Shown here piece by piece: positions 25,103 through 34,800 of a DNA stretch of 64,000 nucleotides. Position numbers and translations under genes: made by a program. Origin of the DNA: Akkermansia sp. (lineage in GTDB: Bacteria; Verrucomicrobiota; Verrucomicrobiia; Verrucomicrobiales; Akkermansiaceae); the NCBI GenBank assembly GCA_017471985.1, contig JAFURE010000119.1, positions 17,142-81,141 of the forward strand, in the 5' to 3' direction. Below the pieces are notes generated by a model. The model was not told the origin of the DNA, searched no databases, and worked only from the letters and a program-made list of their open reading frames with translations. Numbering within the stretch: the first letter of the stretch is position 1; each line of letters starts with the position of its first letter.

Positions 25103-26881
25103 TTATTGGGCATCCGTGTGCACATATTCCTTGCCGCAATAGCGGTCGAGTATACGACGCGGGGTCTGGGGCATGTCTACCATGACCAGACAATCCAGGG
25201 TGCCACCGAAATCATTGTCGATGCCGAATGAGAGCATGCGCCCGCCCAGTCTGAGGTACTGGCGCAGCAGAACAGGTATGCTCTTGCTGTCAGGTTCCAC
25301 GTCAGCGACCAATCCGGTCAGTTGACGAAGTTCCTTTACTGCGGTGGATACCAATCGGGCATCTTCACTCTTCAGTTCTGCACCGGTGGGAGGATAGAAT
25401 GCGCTGACTTCCCCCATCAGTTCACTGTTCATGCAGTGTGTTTTGAGATAGGTAAGCATGAGTGCGCGCGATGCCGGTGTGTACTCACTCGATATGCTGA
25501 CTGTTCCGTAGAGATAGCGGTACTCTGTGTGGCGCGCCAGATAGTGGCCGATACCCATCCACAGGGTGTCAAGGGAGGCCGGGTGGCGTTGGTACTCTTT
25601 GCAGATGAATGCTCGGCCCATTTCCAGACCATGAGCAAGGACTTTTAAGAGTTTGTCTGAGAAGCGGAAAAACTGTGAATTGTAAATCCCTTTTGCTCCC
25701 AGGGTCTGCAGAATTTTATCTGTTCTTCCCATGCGATAGGCTCCGGCCAGTCTGTTGGCTCGGGAATCCCACATAATAAGGTGTGTATAGTATTGGTCGT
25801 AGTCGTCGAGATCGCAGGCATTGCCGGAGCCCTCTCCAACGGCACGGAATGTGTGTTCGCGCAGTATTCCTATTTCGTGCAGAATGTGCGGAATCTGGCT
25901 AGCCTCTGCCGCGTAAACTTTCAGGCCGTTGGCAGTCTCTGCGTACAGCGCATCGGCGGGAAGAGCGTCGATTTCTGCCAGTTGAGCCTCGGCCGGGACG
26001 TGGGGCTCAATTTCTGCCATGCTGCGCTCGGGGACGGTCGTGGCTGCGGTTATCTGCGGATACCGCAGCAGCATGCTGCTCAATCGCAGATAGTCAGAGA
26101 GAGATTCGTCATTTTCAGTCATGGCAATAGTGGCAGGGGAAATGGGTTTTCCTAACCTTATAGTATGGCGCATGCGCCCGTCGCGCAGGATTTCGCGTGC
26201 CAGAAAGTTAGCGCGTACGCCTTTGTTGATGATGGAGAGGATTTGGAAAAAGATACCGGTGCGCCCCGATATGTGCATGGGAACAACAGTGGCACCGGTT
26301 TTGCGTATGAGACTGGCAATGTTGGTCTGCCAGGGGTCGTCTATCACCCGGCGGTCTCTGTGGGAGTAGGTCGCAGCTGAACCGCTGGGAAATACCAGTA
26401 TGCAGTGCCCGCCTTTCAGCCAGCGCAGAATTTCACGCATGCCGGCCATGTTGGCGCGCTTGGCAGCTTCGCCGCCGTACACATCGACCATGATTTCGTA
26501 GGGTACCATGCCCCTTACGCATTGCAGGAATTCATTGACCACTATGCGTATATCGCTGCGTACCTTCATGGCAATATCGCCGAACATCAGGCCGTCTGAC
26601 ATGCCGTGCGGGTGGTTACTCACGATAACGCAGGGACCCTCCTTCGGTATATTCTCCAGCCCGGTTAAATCGTAGTTGAGACTCAGGTGTTTGCAGGCGA
26701 GCTTAAAGAAGTTGTCGGTGCTGCCGGCCTCCCAGTCATCTTCGATGTGAGCGTGTGCAACATTCAGTGCATGTAGTCCGAGCTTCTTTTCTGCCCAGAG
26801 CACGAGCCAGTCAGGCAACTTGTCCCCACCCTTTACCAACTTGGTAAGGTCTGTGATTTTCTCTCGTTTCGGTGTGCTCAC
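25103..26881 (-). CDS. Two-domain acyltransferase: PlsC-like plus GNAT (OlsF-like)
   Basis: Residues about 40-270 form a lysophospholipid-type O-acyltransferase with NHPHGMSDG (catalytic His/Asp) and VFPSGSAAT; residues about 300-560 form a GNAT-type N-acyltransferase of the Acetyltransf_5 kind (LAGAYRMG, ELGRxFI-like LEMGRAFICKEYQ). This domain pair is known from OlsF, which makes ornithine lipids in one protein by N- and then O-acylation; aminolipid synthesis is therefore a reasonable inference, but the amino acid substrate is unknown. The start is GTG at 26881, 26 bases behind a strong promoter. 592 residues, monocistronic, downstream of pdxA. Confidence 0.78.
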   Translation of the reverse strand: MSTPKREKITDLTKLVKGGDKLPDWLVLWAEKKLGLHALNVAHAHIEDDWEAGSTDNFFKLACKHLSLNYDLTGLENIPKEGPCVIVSNHPHGMSDGLMFGDIAMKVRSDIRIVVNEFLQCVRGMVPYEIMVDVYGGEAAKRANMAGMREILRWLKGGHCILVFPSGSAATYSHRDRRVIDDPWQTNIASLIRKTGATVVPMHISGRTGIFFQILSIINKGVRANFLAREILRDGRMRHTIRLGKPISPATIAMTENDESLSDYLRLSSMLLRYPQITAATTVPERSMAEIEPHVPAEAQLAEIDALPADALYAETANGLKVYAAEASQIPHILHEIGILREHTFRAVGEGSGNACDLDDYDQYYTHLIMWDSRANRLAGAYRMGRTDKILQTLGAKGIYNSQFFRFSDKLLKVLAHGLEMGRAFICKEYQRHPASLDTLWMGIGHYLARHTEYRYLYGTVSISSEYTPASRALMLTYLKTHCMNSELMGEVSAFYPPTGAELKSEDARLVSTAVKELRQLTGLVADVEPDSKSIPVLLRQYLRLGGRMLSFGIDNDFGGTLDCLVMVDMPQTPRRILDRYCGKEYVHTDAQ

Positions 26882-26907
26882 AATGATAAAACTGTTTACT
26901 TGGTGCT

Positions 26908-26936
26908 ATTCTACCATACCGTTATTCTGTAGTCAA
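26908..26936 (-). promoter_or_regulatory. Promoter of the acyltransferase gene
   Basis: TTGACT (26931-26936), 17-base spacer, TAGAAT (26908-26913), ending 26 bases before the GTG start. Confidence 0.7.
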
Positions 26937-26968
26937 ACAGGAATTGAGCGAAATAATGGTATTCTTTT

Positions 26969-27835
26969 CTAACGAACGCTGCTGAGAGCCACCTGAAAGG
27001 CCCGTATGGTACTGGACGGGGTGGCTATTCCTTTACCCGCAATCCCGAATGCCGTGCCGTGGTCGGGGCTTACTCTCAGGCGGGGCAGGCCTATAGTGGC
27101 GTTGACTGCATTGTCAAAATCAATGAGCTTGAGCGGTATGAGCGCCTGATCATGATAGGGGGCTACGATGGCATCGAACCCGCCCTGCGCGGCATCTCTG
27201 TACACACAATCCGGCACATGCGGGCCGCTGAATGTCGCTCCGGGAACGGCCTGTTGCAGCAGCGGAATCGCCAGTGCTATAATGGTGCTCTCTTCATGGC
27301 CGAATGCACCGTTCTCCCCATTGTGCGGGTTAAGGCCGGCGAGTGCTATGCGCGGATTGAGTTTCCCGGTGCGTTGCAGAAAGTTCGCTACGAGCTTACC
27401 TACTCTCACAATTTCTTCGGTTTGCAGCAATCGGGGGACATCCGCCAGAGCTACGTGGGTAGTGCAGAGGGCTACGGTCAGGTGTTTGCCGGTCAGGCAC
27501 ATGGCAAAATCCTTTACGCCGAGCCTGTCGGCAAAGAACTCTGTCTGTCCGGGGTAGTTGAAGCCCAGGCGGTGCAGGGCTTCCTTGCAGATGGGGGCGG
27601 TTACTACGGCATCGATACTGCCGCTGCGCAGGGCCTCCGCCGCAAGCTCAAGGTGTTCCAGCGCTGCTTTTGCCGTGTCCTCGGTCGGGCAACCCGGAGT
27701 GCAGGGTACTTCTTTCCCCATCAGACGATATTCGGCACTGTCCGGCAGGGTCTCGAGTGCAGCTCGTATGACTTCCGGGCCTATTCCCGCCTGATCTCCC
27801 AGCGTATAACCGATAACAGGGCGTTCCACACTCAT
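26969..27835 (-). CDS. pdxA: 4-hydroxythreonine-4-phosphate dehydrogenase
   Basis: Oxidises 4-phosphohydroxy-L-threonine to the precursor of 3-amino-2-oxopropyl phosphate, which PdxJ then uses. The start VIGYTLGDQAGIGPEVI is the family's GxPAGIGPE region in variant form; metal-ligand histidines sit in TTHVALADVP and APYHDQALIPLK, and PGQTEFFAD, GLNPHNGENG and LPRLRVSPDHGTAFGIAGKG complete the match. 288 residues, about 40 fewer than E. coli PdxA, with the first subdomain shortened. Its ATG overlaps the end of a small upstream gene by four bases, implying coupled translation. Confidence 0.92.
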   Translation of the reverse strand: MSVERPVIGYTLGDQAGIGPEVIRAALETLPDSAEYRLMGKEVPCTPGCPTEDTAKAALEHLELAAEALRSGSIDAVVTAPICKEALHRLGFNYPGQTEFFADRLGVKDFAMCLTGKHLTVALCTTHVALADVPRLLQTEEIVRVGKLVANFLQRTGKLNPRIALAGLNPHNGENGAFGHEESTIIALAIPLLQQAVPGATFSGPHVPDCVYRDAAQGGFDAIVAPYHDQALIPLKLIDFDNAVNATIGLPRLRVSPDHGTAFGIAGKGIATPSSTIRAFQVALSSVR

Positions 27836-28077
27836 GACTCAACCTCCTCTGGGGCATCATCATCCTTCATATCCGGTAGTGCTGCCGGGGTGACAATAGC
27901 GCGCGGTTTCTCTTTCTTTACAGGCGGACGGTAGGAGCGGGCGGTGTTGATGTACTCAGAATCAGAGTCTCTCTGCTCAAAGCGCAGCTCGGCGTTGACA
28001 GACGCGTGGTAGACCACTGTCAGCACAACCGCTGCCAGTGTGGGTATCAGTAACAGACTGCCCAAACACGTCTTCAT
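27832..28077 (-). CDS. Small single-pass membrane or secreted protein
   Basis: 81 residues: a short basic start, a hydrophobic segment (about 6-22, GSLLLIPTLAAVVLTVV), then a polar Pro- and Asp/Glu-rich tail. No family recognised. It overlaps pdxA by ATGA and is first in the transcript, with a promoter whose -10 box is 6 bases from its ATG. Possible role as a leader or membrane tether for pdxA expression is pure inference. Confidence 0.62.
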   Translation of the reverse strand: MKTCLGSLLLIPTLAAVVLTVVYHASVNAELRFEQRDSDSEYINTARSYRPPVKKEKPRAIVTPAALPDMKDDDAPEEVES

Positions 28078-28083
28078 GCCGCT

Positions 28084-28111
28084 ATTTTACACATTCCGAC
28101 CCGATATTCAA
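28084..28111 (-). promoter_or_regulatory. Leaderless promoter of the pdxA unit
   Basis: TTGAAT (28106-28111), 16-base spacer, TAAAAT (28084-28089). Six bases separate the -10 box from the ATG at 28077, so transcription should start at or next to the start codon. Confidence 0.6.
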
Positions 28112-28184
28112 GTCTCAATTAAGCCATCTGCTATCGGATATGCCCGAGGCACCGCTTCCCACTGTTTTTCTCGAGCCGGACAGA

Positions 28185-28213
28185 TAAAAAACTGACCTCT
28201 TGCGAGGTCAGTT
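28185..28213 (-). terminator. Rho-independent terminator of the DUF2147 gene
   Basis: AACTGACCTC (28190-28199) pairs perfectly with GAGGTCAGTT (28204-28213) around a 4-base loop and runs into UUUUUU on the minus strand, 33 bases past the stop. Confidence 0.92.
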
Positions 28214-28246
28214 TGGCTCACTATATCAACTGTGTTGAACCGGAGT

Positions 28247-28702
28247 TCAATCCACTTTGGGAATTTTGGGGACGGGGACTGCGTTGCCGGCGGGCTTGAA
28301 TGTGGTGTTCTTCTGCCAGGTCTGTGTGCGGAAGAAGATGCCGAGTTTGCCGCGCATCTTGAGGGTGTCGCCATCGCGCCACATGGAGCAGCGGTACACG
28401 CTACCCTTTTCGGGGTCGAGCACTTTGCCGCCGTTGTACTCATCGCCGTCCTTCTCGAGGTCCCAGATGATGTCCAGCCCCAGTGTGCTGGGGTTGCCGG
28501 GAATCTTGGCGGTGGCGTTCTTGTTCTTCAACAGCTGTACTACACGGCCATATACTTTGCCATTGTGTTTGTACACCTGCACTACGCTCTTGGCTTCGCC
28601 CGTGCTGTCATCTATCGTGGTCCAGAATCCTTCTACGTTGGCGCTTACCTGAGCCAGCAGGGTGCCGACTGCCAGTACTGCCGTCATCATTAGCTTTTTC
28701 AT
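28247..28702 (-). CDS. DUF2147 secreted protein
   Basis: About 151 residues with a signal peptide (MKKLMMTAVLAVGTLLAQVSA) and a DUF2147 lipocalin-like body: VEGFWTTIDDSTGEAKSVVQVY, GKVYGRVV, LGLDIIWDL, GGKVLDPEKGSVYRCSMW and a final LGIFFRTQTW. DUF2147 proteins are exported in many Gram-negative bacteria; function is not established. Start at 28702 (MKKL) preferred over 28741 because the signal peptide begins there and AAGAAG precedes it. The promoter is strong and the transcript has a leader of roughly 60 bases. Divergent from the porin gene. Confidence 0.85.
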   Translation of the reverse strand: MKKLMMTAVLAVGTLLAQVSANVEGFWTTIDDSTGEAKSVVQVYKHNGKVYGRVVQLLKNKNATAKIPGNPSTLGLDIIWDLEKDGDEYNGGKVLDPEKGSVYRCSMWRDGDTLKMRGKLGIFFRTQTWQKNTTFKPAGNAVPVPKIPKVD

Positions 28703-28771
28703 GGTTCTTCTTTTTCTATTGTTGGTTGTTTCCAAGCGCATTAACTTGTAAGTTAGAGTGCGCTCGAAGTG

Positions 28772-28800
28772 AATATAGCAAAAGGTTAGAGGTAAGTCAA
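28772..28800 (-). promoter_or_regulatory. Promoter of the DUF2147 gene
   Basis: TTGACT (28795-28800), 17-base spacer, TATATT (28772-28777): one of the best sigma70-like matches in the window, 69 bases before the ATG. Confidence 0.78.
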
Positions 28801-28869
28801 GCTTTTTTGCGCTGAAGGCGGTAAAATATGCTTGTATAGGGGGGATGTGTTATGCTAGAATACCCTCAC

Positions 28870-30072
28870 ATGAAAAATAGACTCTTCTCTCTTCTGGCCC
28901 TGACCGGCCTGCTGGCGGCTCCTATGAGTGCCGTGGCAGATGAGCCGACTCCCGGTAATATTGTGTTTGAGGGCAACATGTTTGGCCCCGGGCCTAATGG
29001 TCCTGAGTGCAAGAAAGTAGCCGATGAAAAGTATGGCACACAGTGGATTTTTGATTTGCTGTACGGCTACTGGGCTCTGGATAACGCCATGCCTGGCTAT
29101 AACCACAACGAGCATATTGCCATCGTTTATACAATTCTGAATCAGCGCCTGTTTGAGGATAAACTTAACGGTGGTACTTGGTTGCGCGTCGATTTGGCCG
29201 GTTCCTGGGGATTGAACAATGATTCCGATGACCCTTCTACATTCTACGTTAACAGCCTTGGCATGTGCTCCGGCCTGCACACCGATGTGCTCGATGCTCA
29301 CGATGCCGCTCTGCTCGAGGTTTCCGTTAAGCAGTTCTTTGCCGGCAAGCGCGGTATGGTTGCCGCAGGTATGATTAAGCTCAACAACTACTTTGACCGC
29401 GTAAATCATGCTCGCTTTACCAACGATAATTTTGAGAGTTCCGGTGTGCTGCCGCTGCCCTTCAATAATCTGGCTATCGTTTCTCAGTATGAGCTGGACC
29501 GCCGTAATTGGGTAACTGCTGCTGTGACCCGCATGGGCACACGCTGGGGCATGAACCCGTTCAACCCCGATCACGCCAATGGCTATGCTGTTGTGGGTGA
29601 GTACGGCCACATTTTCGGTGAGGACGGTCGCGGTAAGGTGCGCGTGAGCCCCTTCTTCTGCTCACAGGACGGCTGGGGCAAGGATGGTCGCCTGCATGAT
29701 CGTAATGCAGTGGGTATCTTCGGCAGCGTGGATTATCAGGCTTGTGACAATGCCCGAGTTTACGCCCGTGCCGGTTGGGCTTCCGGTGACTATCAGCGTT
29801 GCTCCGCTGAGCTTTCTGCCGGTGCCACTCTCAATCTCTGCCCCTCTCGTCCGAATGACTACCTCGGTATTGGCTTCGGTCTGTTCAAGGGTGGTGAGTC
29901 CGGTGCAAATCCGCTCGTCAATGAGTTCGAGAAGATTGTTGAGTTGATGTACCGTGTGCAGCTCGATGACTACTGGTATGTCTCTGTCTATTACCAGATG
30001 ATTATGGATGCTGCCTATCGTGACAAGGATTTTGCCTCTGCCACCGGTGTGCAGTTCGGTATCACGTACTGA
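28870..30072 (+). CDS. Outer-membrane porin, probably OprB-like carbohydrate porin
   Basis: Signal peptide MKNRLFSLLALTGLLAAPMSAVADE, then a 375-residue body of alternating polar and hydrophobic residues with many Gly, Tyr, Trp and Asn, ending in a beta-strand with terminal aromatic residue (GVQFGITY), as expected for a beta-barrel. The order WxLDNAM..., the NNYFDR constriction-like segment and ...ARVYARAGWASGDY resemble carbohydrate-selective OprB porins; this is recognition by pattern, not alignment. ATG 28870 places the signal peptide correctly. It could take up oligosaccharides released by the GH89 and GH16 enzymes nearby. Confidence 0.65.
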   Translation: MKNRLFSLLALTGLLAAPMSAVADEPTPGNIVFEGNMFGPGPNGPECKKVADEKYGTQWIFDLLYGYWALDNAMPGYNHNEHIAIVYTILNQRLFEDKLNGGTWLRVDLAGSWGLNNDSDDPSTFYVNSLGMCSGLHTDVLDAHDAALLEVSVKQFFAGKRGMVAAGMIKLNNYFDRVNHARFTNDNFESSGVLPLPFNNLAIVSQYELDRRNWVTAAVTRMGTRWGMNPFNPDHANGYAVVGEYGHIFGEDGRGKVRVSPFFCSQDGWGKDGRLHDRNAVGIFGSVDYQACDNARVYARAGWASGDYQRCSAELSAGATLNLCPSRPNDYLGIGFGLFKGGESGANPLVNEFEKIVELMYRVQLDDYWYVSVYYQMIMDAAYRDKDFASATGVQFGITY

Positions 30073-30082
30073 TGAAATTGTG

Positions 30083-30123
30083 AAAAACGGTGCGGGGTAA
30101 AATTACCTCGCACCGTTTTTTTT
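30083..30123 (+). terminator. Bidirectional terminator between porin and GH16 genes
   Basis: AACGGTGCG (30086-30094) pairs with CGCACCGTT (30109-30117), with inner GGTAA/TTACC pairing, followed by eight T on the plus strand and preceded by AAAAA, so it can also end GH16 transcription on the minus strand. Confidence 0.9.
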
Positions 30124-30144
30124 GCACACTTAGTCCCTTAAAGA

Positions 30145-31074
30145 TTATTTCCTGACGCGCCTGAAGGTGAACCCTGCCATGGCCAGTATGCTGAGCATGG
30201 CTGTGGTGGGTTCGGGAATGGAGGGCGGAGTGGAGTACACGTGTACGTAGTCGATAGTCATGGCCACACCATCGCCTATATCACCGATTTCTCCCACCCA
30301 GTTGCCGCCCAACTGCATATCCAGCAGCAGGTAATAGGGGTTATCCTCTTTGTTGAAAGGCCAGTTCGGGTTGGCGTCCTGTGCCGAAACGGTAAGGGTT
30401 TTCCGGCCGTCCATCAGAAAGCTGAGCGTATCGGGTGTCCACTCAACGCCGTATGTGTGGTAATCGAGCTTGTCGTCCACACTGGTGTACCAGGCAGTAC
30501 TGCCGCCCTGGGCATTGACCGTTCCGAGCGAAGTGTTGTTGCCGTTGGCATTATTGAAGTGCAGGGTCTGGTGGGCAATTCCCTCGTAATTGAGGTGCTC
30601 CAGAATATCAATCTCCCCGTTTGCGGGCCAGTTTGTGCCGTCTGTCGGCATCATCCAGATGGCAGGCCAGGCACCCTGAGCACAATCAAACTTGGCGCGC
30701 ACTTCGACATAGCCGTATTGAAAATTGAATGTTTTGTCGGTAAAAATACCACCGCATGCATAACCCGGGGCAGAGCCGCTCTGGTCGCTCTGGCTGGTGT
30801 AGTTACCGTACTTACCCCAGAGCGATACGGTGCCGTCACCATTGACGGTTACCAGTTCGGCATCCTTCGACTGGTATTTGCGCCAGTCTGCAACGTTCCA
30901 ACCCACGTAGTCAATATTGTTCCATTTGGTCGTATCGAGCGAGGTGCCATTGAAGTCGTCTGAGAAGACGAGCTGCCATTCGGGGTTGCTGCTTTGCCAG
31001 CCGGTGTAGTCATCTGCCGTGGCGAGGGGCAGTACTGCGGCGAGCATGGCCATGCTGAGCTGTTGTGCCTTCAT
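30145..31074 (-). CDS. GH16 family endo-glycanase with PEP-CTERM anchor
   Basis: Secreted beta-glycanase; in Akkermansia GH16 enzymes act as endo-O-glycanases on mucin, while other members cut laminarin or agar. A short signal peptide (to about residue 20) precedes the beta-jelly roll. The catalytic motif GEIDILEH holds nucleophile Glu154, Asp156 and acid/base Glu159. The C-terminus is a PEP-CTERM tail: IPEPTTAMLSILAMAGF followed by FRRVRK, a signal handled by an exosortase (none encoded here). 309 residues. Substrate is inferred only from the neighbourhood with GH89. Confidence 0.92.
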   Translation of the reverse strand: MKAQQLSMAMLAAVLPLATADDYTGWQSSNPEWQLVFSDDFNGTSLDTTKWNNIDYVGWNVADWRKYQSKDAELVTVNGDGTVSLWGKYGNYTSQSDQSGSAPGYACGGIFTDKTFNFQYGYVEVRAKFDCAQGAWPAIWMMPTDGTNWPANGEIDILEHLNYEGIAHQTLHFNNANGNNTSLGTVNAQGGSTAWYTSVDDKLDYHTYGVEWTPDTLSFLMDGRKTLTVSAQDANPNWPFNKEDNPYYLLLDMQLGGNWVGEIGDIGDGVAMTIDYVHVYSTPPSIPEPTTAMLSILAMAGFTFRRVRK

Positions 31075-31233
31075 TGTCGGTATGAGGGTGTGGTGGTTAT
31101 TCTACCGAGTGGGTGCTCCACTCGCCGATGAGATTACCCCGAAAATACCGAATCTGCAAGTCATATTGGAGTATCACAGCTAACCACTGCGGCCGGCTGT
31201 TAGTGTGATACTGATAACAATGCACCTGCCGGT

Positions 31234-31746
31234 TCAGGAGCTGCGACTGCGCTTCAGGTAATAGACGCCGGCTCCCAGCAGGAAGATGCCCAGCGCGGCA
31301 AAGACGCCGGGCAGGAAGTACTGCATGAAGGGTACGCCCTTGCTGAGTACGGATTTTTCGGGGCGCTGCGGGTTGAGGTAAACGGGTACTTCACCGCTAT
31401 CCAGAGCCTGTTCGTACATGGCGCGGGTGAAGTTAAAGCCGACGTTGGTCACATAATAGGGGACCCCGTTGTACTCAATATCAATTTTCGCACGGTAGCT
31501 CCCTCCCTTGACGCCGGTTAGTCCCTTGCGCCGCTGCATCGTAGGCTCGAGTTGCACGACGTGCCCGGTGATGGAGGGGGTATCTTCGGCGGCGTTGATA
31601 TAGTAGATGTTCTGTGCACTGCTGCGCACCGGCACGAGCAGAATAACCAGCGCGAGCCCCCAGAGAAACAGGGCGGCGAGGAGATATTCTTTCCTGGTTT
31701 GGCGTTCGCCGTAGTCGTTATTTTCCAGCCAGTCGAGTTTTGCCAT
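31234..31746 (-). CDS. DUF3592-like two-helix membrane protein
   Basis: 170 residues. Two membrane segments flank an extracytoplasmic domain of about 85 residues: LAALFLWGLALVILLVPV (about 25-42) and FLPGVFAALGIFLLGAGVYYL near the end. The middle has VQLEPTMQRRKGLTG... VDIEYNGVPYYVTNVGFNF and VYLNPQRPEKSVL, the beta-rich signature of DUF3592. Function unknown. Monocistronic, upstream neighbour is the DsbD-like gene with its own terminator. A larger DUF3592-type protein is encoded at 35-36 kb. Confidence 0.75.
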   Translation of the reverse strand: MAKLDWLENNDYGERQTRKEYLLAALFLWGLALVILLVPVRSSAQNIYYINAAEDTPSITGHVVQLEPTMQRRKGLTGVKGGSYRAKIDIEYNGVPYYVTNVGFNFTRAMYEQALDSGEVPVYLNPQRPEKSVLSKGVPFMQYFLPGVFAALGIFLLGAGVYYLKRSRSS

Positions 31747-31767
31747 AAGATAGTATGAGTTGATGTT

Positions 31768-31799
31768 AAAAGCCTGCGGTGCATTTTAGCACCGCAGGC
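31768..31799 (-). terminator. Terminator of the DsbD-like gene
   Basis: GCCTGCGGTGC (31772-31782) pairs perfectly with GCACCGCAGGC (31789-31799), followed on the minus strand by UUUUAA. It is 20 bases past the stop. Confidence 0.85.
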
Positions 31800-31818
31800 A
31801 GAGAATGGGGAGAATCGC

Positions 31819-34800
31819 TTATTTCTTCAGCCCGAGTTGCTTGGTAAGGAACCCATCCATATAAATGGGGGTGAGCAACTCTGTGGTAATGGCCGGCTCC
31901 TTGCCGGGCGCGTACAGCACGTTGACGGGCACCGAGGAGCGGTTCAGTCGGCGCATTTCGGCGTCGATTTCCGCATCGGGGCGGGTCTTGTCGGCACGCA
32001 TGAGCACAACCTTGCCTTGCTCAAAAAGGGCGCACACGTCGGCGGTGTAGGCGGTTTTTTTGTTCATTTGGCAGGTGGCACACCATTTGGCGGTGAAGTC
32101 CACATAGACAGGGTGACCATCGGCCAGAGCCTTGTCCATGAGGGCTTTGCTCCAGGTGTTCCAGGTGGGGTGCTCACCGGCAGCAACCTCGTAGCCGGCA
32201 GCTGTGGCATCTGCCGCGATGGGGGCAGCGGGGGCAGGGGTATGACTGACAGGGCGCGGCATGGAGCCCCATACACCCACGGCTATCAGTAGCACGGCAA
32301 TAATGCCGCCAATCCGGCGGGTTTTCTTGCTCTGGTATATCGGGCACCAGCGGCCGTATACCCAGAAGGCAGAGCAGAATACCACCAGCGACATGAGAAT
32401 CCACGGCTGGTCTACGCTGTAGGCCTCGGGCAGGAAGGCCAGATAGACGTCCAGCATCCACGCAGCGGCGGCAAAGAGCAGGAAGGAAAGCCCCTGCTTG
32501 AGCGATTCCATCCAGGCACCGGGACGCGGCAGGACGTTGACGAGCGAGGGGAAGGCCCCCATCACAATGTACGGGAAGGCGAGCCCCAGCGCCATGAAGG
32601 TGAGGGCAAGCAGCATCCATACACCCGGCAGAGACATGGCTGCGGGCATGGCGGCACCCAGGAACGGAGCACTGCAGGGGGTAGCCACAACGGTGACCAG
32701 CAGGCCCTGGAAGAAGGACCCCATGAGCCCCTTTTTCTGCTGCAGCCCCTGACCGGCGCCGGTGGCCCCCACGCCGATTTCGAACAGGCCGAACATGCTC
32801 AGACCGAGCACGAGCAGCAGCAGCAAGATGCTGTAGACAATCCACTCATTCTGCATCCATACAGCCCAGCTGCGGGTGTCGGAGCCGGCGTCATTCCAGA
32901 GCGTCTGTACCCACTGTGACCACGGGGTGTTGGCCAGTACTTCGAGGTTCGATACGACGATGAGTGCAATGGCCAGCAGCCAGAACGATACCAGAATGCC
33001 CATCACGAATACGAGCGAGTGCATGAACACCTTGCGGCGCTCGCCGCCACCCAGCTCAACAAAACTCATAATCTTCAGGCCGATGACGGGGAATACGCAG
33101 GGCATGAGGTTGAGGATGAGACCACCTAGGAACAGGGACCCGAAGATGCCCCAGATACCTGCGGGTATACCACCCTGAGCTGATGGGGCCTCTGCGGTCG
33201 GAGCGGGTGCAGCGGCTGCGGTGCTCACGTTCAGCGCGGCGTGCTTGCCGTCGTAAACCAGTATGCCGCTGAGGGAGGGCAGCTCTTTGCCCACCAGCGC
33301 CTCATCCTTTACGGGAGCCATGGTGTCCTTGCCATCGTTGCGGGTCAGGGTCAGGGTGTAGCCGCTGTCGGTCTTGGTCAGGGGCTGCTCGGCGGTGGGG
33401 TTGATGGAGTTGTCGGCCGAGAAGAAGTAGGCGCTCTTCACTTCGCCCTCGGCGGTGAAGCTCAGTACTACGCTGTCGGTGGTCTGGGTCATGGTGGCCG
33501 TGGTGGGTGTATCTCCCAGTACCTCGACCTTGCTTTCCTTTGCGGCCCAGTCGGCTGCGGCAGCACCGTCACCGGCGCTCAGGCTGATGGTGGCGGTCTT
33601 GGTTTCGGGCGGGTTGCAGCCGGTGTCGCTGCAGGTCTGAGCAGTGGCGCTCACTGTGATTTCTGCCTGCTGCGGGGCATTGGCGGCAGGGGTGACTTTC
33701 CACACGATGGTGGGGGTGTTGTAGGTGTAGGCCACACCCAGCATGCCCTCGTGGCGATCAGGGGCGGACCAGTAGGGACCCTCCACAGCAAAGCCCTCGG
33801 GGGCGGTAAGCTCGGCAGTCATGGGTTCGCCCACGGTGGCGGGATTGCGGAAATAGGCGTGCCAGGGCTGGGGAATGTCGGCCTGCAGGGCTACATAGAA
33901 GGGCTCACCGGCCTTGTAACTGCTCACGCTGGCGCTGCCGGTCACGCTGAGGGTGGACTGTTGCTCGCCGCCGAACATCCCGGCACCGAAGCCGCTACCC
34001 TCCGCTCCGCCGACGGCGAAGCCACCGACAGACTCATCGCTGTCATCGGCTTCCTCCTCTTCAGCCTCCTCGTCAGTTTCCTCTTCATCGGCTTCTTCTT
34101 CGGTGTCAGCCTCCTCTTCTTCGTCAGCCGGTTCCTCGGCGGGAGCAGGGGTGACAGCCGGTGTGGCTACGCTGTCAAAGGTGATCTTCACGGCGCTGTG
34201 CTTACCATCGTAAACCAGTATGCCACCCAGTGAGGGCAGTTCCTTACCGACCAGAGTCTCATCCTTCACCGGGGCCATGCTGTCCTTGCCGTCATTGCGG
34301 GTCAGGGTCAGGCAGTAACCGCTGTCAGTCTTGGTCAGGGGCTGCTCGGCGGTGGGGTTAATGGAGTTGTCGTCCGAGAAGAAGTAGGCACTCTTCACCT
34401 CGCCCTCGGCAGTGAAGCTCAGTACCACCGCCTCGGCGGACTGGGAGGCCGTCACCGTGGCGGGGGTATCGCCCAGTACCTCAACCTTGCTTTCCTCGGC
34501 AGCCCAGTCGGCAGCAGCAGCGCCATCGCCTGCGCTCAGGCTGACTGCAGCGGTCTTTGTCTCGGGGGCATTGCAACCGGTGTCGCTGCAGGTCTGGGCC
34601 GTGGCACTCACGGCGAACTCTGCCTGTTGCGGGGCATCTGCCTGCGGGGTGACTTTCCACACGACGGTGGGGGTGTTGTAGGTGTAGGCCACACCCAGCA
34701 TACCCTCGTGGCGGTCGGGTGCCTGCCAGTACGGTCCCTCCACAGCAAAGCCCGCGGGTGCGGTAAGCTCGGCAGTCATGGGCTCGCCCACAGTTGCGGG

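Noticed and set aside
28870..30072. PEP-CTERM or exosortase genes near the GH16 gene
   Set aside because: Only the GH16 product has a PEP-CTERM tail; no exosortase is encoded in the window.
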